DNA of 64,000 nt from Rhizobium sp. Root1203 (GTDB taxonomy: Bacteria > Pseudomonadota > Alphaproteobacteria > Rhizobiales > Rhizobiaceae): the NCBI RefSeq assembly GCF_001424945.1, contig NZ_LMCW01000006.1, positions 2,803 through 66,802 of the forward strand. Direction: 5' to 3'. The notes beneath the pieces are model-generated. The model searched no databases and had not been told where the DNA came from. It saw only the letters and a program-made list of their open reading frames with translations. Positions 63,748-64,000 of this stretch are shown one piece after another. Each line of letters begins with the position of its first letter. The stretch's first letter is position 1. The position numbers and the translations under genes are program-made.

Positions 63748-63768
63748 CTTCTCCCCAGCAGGGAGAAG
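63748..63768. repeat. Short inverted repeat, part of the xdhA-xdhB gap
   Basis: CTTCTCCC-CAGCA-GGGAGAAG is an 8-bp stem with a five-base loop, of a kind often seen scattered in rhizobial intergenic DNA. No T-run follows, so it is not a clear terminator. Confidence 0.6.
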
Positions 63769-63820
63769 GTGGCGGCAGCCGCATGAGGGAGGCGGCTTGT
63801 ACCTTGGGTCATGTCAGCCA

Positions 63821-64000
63821 TCAGGCGACCTCCTCGAAACGCTTCAGTTCGGCGGGCGTCCCCGAGGTTTCCAGGTAAAAACGCATCAACAGGTTCTTTG
63901 CCGTCAATCGGCGGTATTCCGCCGTCGCACGCCAGTCGCTGAGCGGCTGGTAGTCGGCATCGAAAGCGTCGCGGGCAGCCTCGATCGTCGCCTCGCTCCA
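63821..64000 (-). CDS. xdhA: Xanthine dehydrogenase small subunit, 3' end only
   Basis: The last 59 codons are visible, running off the right edge in frame at base 64000. The peptide ends with LSDWRATAEYRRLTAKNLLMRFY and LKRFEEVA, matching the C-terminus of XdhA, the iron-sulfur/FAD subunit. The stop at 63821-63823 is 298 bases before the xdhB start, an unusually wide gap that holds the palindromic repeats. Confidence 0.85.
   Translation of the reverse strand, partial: WSEATIEAARDAFDADYQPLSDWRATAEYRRLTAKNLLMRFYLETSGTPAELKRFEEVA

Noticed and set aside
63586..63786. Short plus-strand frame starting MLVTGIQPRRLCAARE
   Set aside because: It is the translation of the palindromic repeat element; such peptides recur in rhizobial annotation as artefacts.

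Overview
The window is a chromosome-like segment from an alphaproteobacterium, almost certainly of the family Rhizobiaceae (Agrobacterium, Rhizobium, Ensifer or Shinella type). The strongest evidence is the gbpR / chvE-gguA-gguB-gguC block, an IdhA-like inositol dehydrogenase, a split xylF-xylH-xylG transporter with a single-domain ATPase, and mosaic palindromic repeats of rhizobial style. Genes are GC-rich, with short gaps and many ATGA start/stop overlaps. No rRNA, CRISPR array or complete insertion sequence was seen; one tRNA gene is present.

Layout. (1) 1-10.1 kb is an accessory island that ends at the 3' end of a tRNA-Arg(CCG) gene. It holds a tyrosine recombinase and a type I restriction-modification operon, hsdR - helix-hairpin-helix protein - hsdM - hsdS - HNH-domain protein. 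The two extra genes are translationally embedded in the operon. (2) 10.3-16.3 kb carries xylose uptake (xylFHG), its divergent ROK repressor with a palindromic operator candidate, and idhA with an IolR-type GGAA-N6-TTCC site. (3) 17-27 kb carries gbpR and chvE-gguABC, followed by ketoglutarate semialdehyde dehydrogenase and an arabinonate-type dehydratase. Together these look like uptake plus oxidative breakdown of arabinose, galactose or fucose-type sugars. (4) 26.8-34.4 kb holds small enzymes (GST, YciI, VOC), two transglutaminase-like genes, and facing them an ATP-grasp / alpha-E / transglutaminase operon of unknown product. (5) 34.4-43.1 kb holds an RhlE-type RNA helicase, a Tyr-rich secreted protein, a large hybrid histidine kinase, an MnmC activity split into two head-to-head genes, and a 2H phosphoesterase-like protein.

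(6) 43.2-46.2 kb carries the urate-to-ureidoglycolate genes puuE-uraD-allA-uraH, with a MntA/HepT-type toxin-antitoxin pair inside the operon. (7) 46.2-53.9 kb carries a phosphoesterase and a membrane-stress operon (PspA fusion - YqiJ-like - flotillin), then a perfect-phase 142-bp tandem duplication, lldD, and a divergent qor/LysR pair. (8) 54-64 kb returns to purines: guaD, puuD, a GcvA-type LysR regulator, xdhC, xdhB and the 3' end of xdhA. Regions 6 and 8 together cover guanine to xanthine to urate to allantoin to allantoate, and ureidoglycolate to glyoxylate. Allantoate hydrolysis is not encoded here.

The most unusual items are: a PspA/IM30 protein whose N-terminal 150 residues look like the N-terminal half of an IS605-type TnpB without its RuvC nuclease, next to the tandem duplication; the glycosylase-like and HNH proteins inside the type I RM operon; the toxin-antitoxin pair translationally linked to allA; a transglutaminase with Ser in place of the catalytic His; and the recombinase that lacks the usual box I Arg. 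All functional names are by recognition of protein families from sequence alone; no database search was run.
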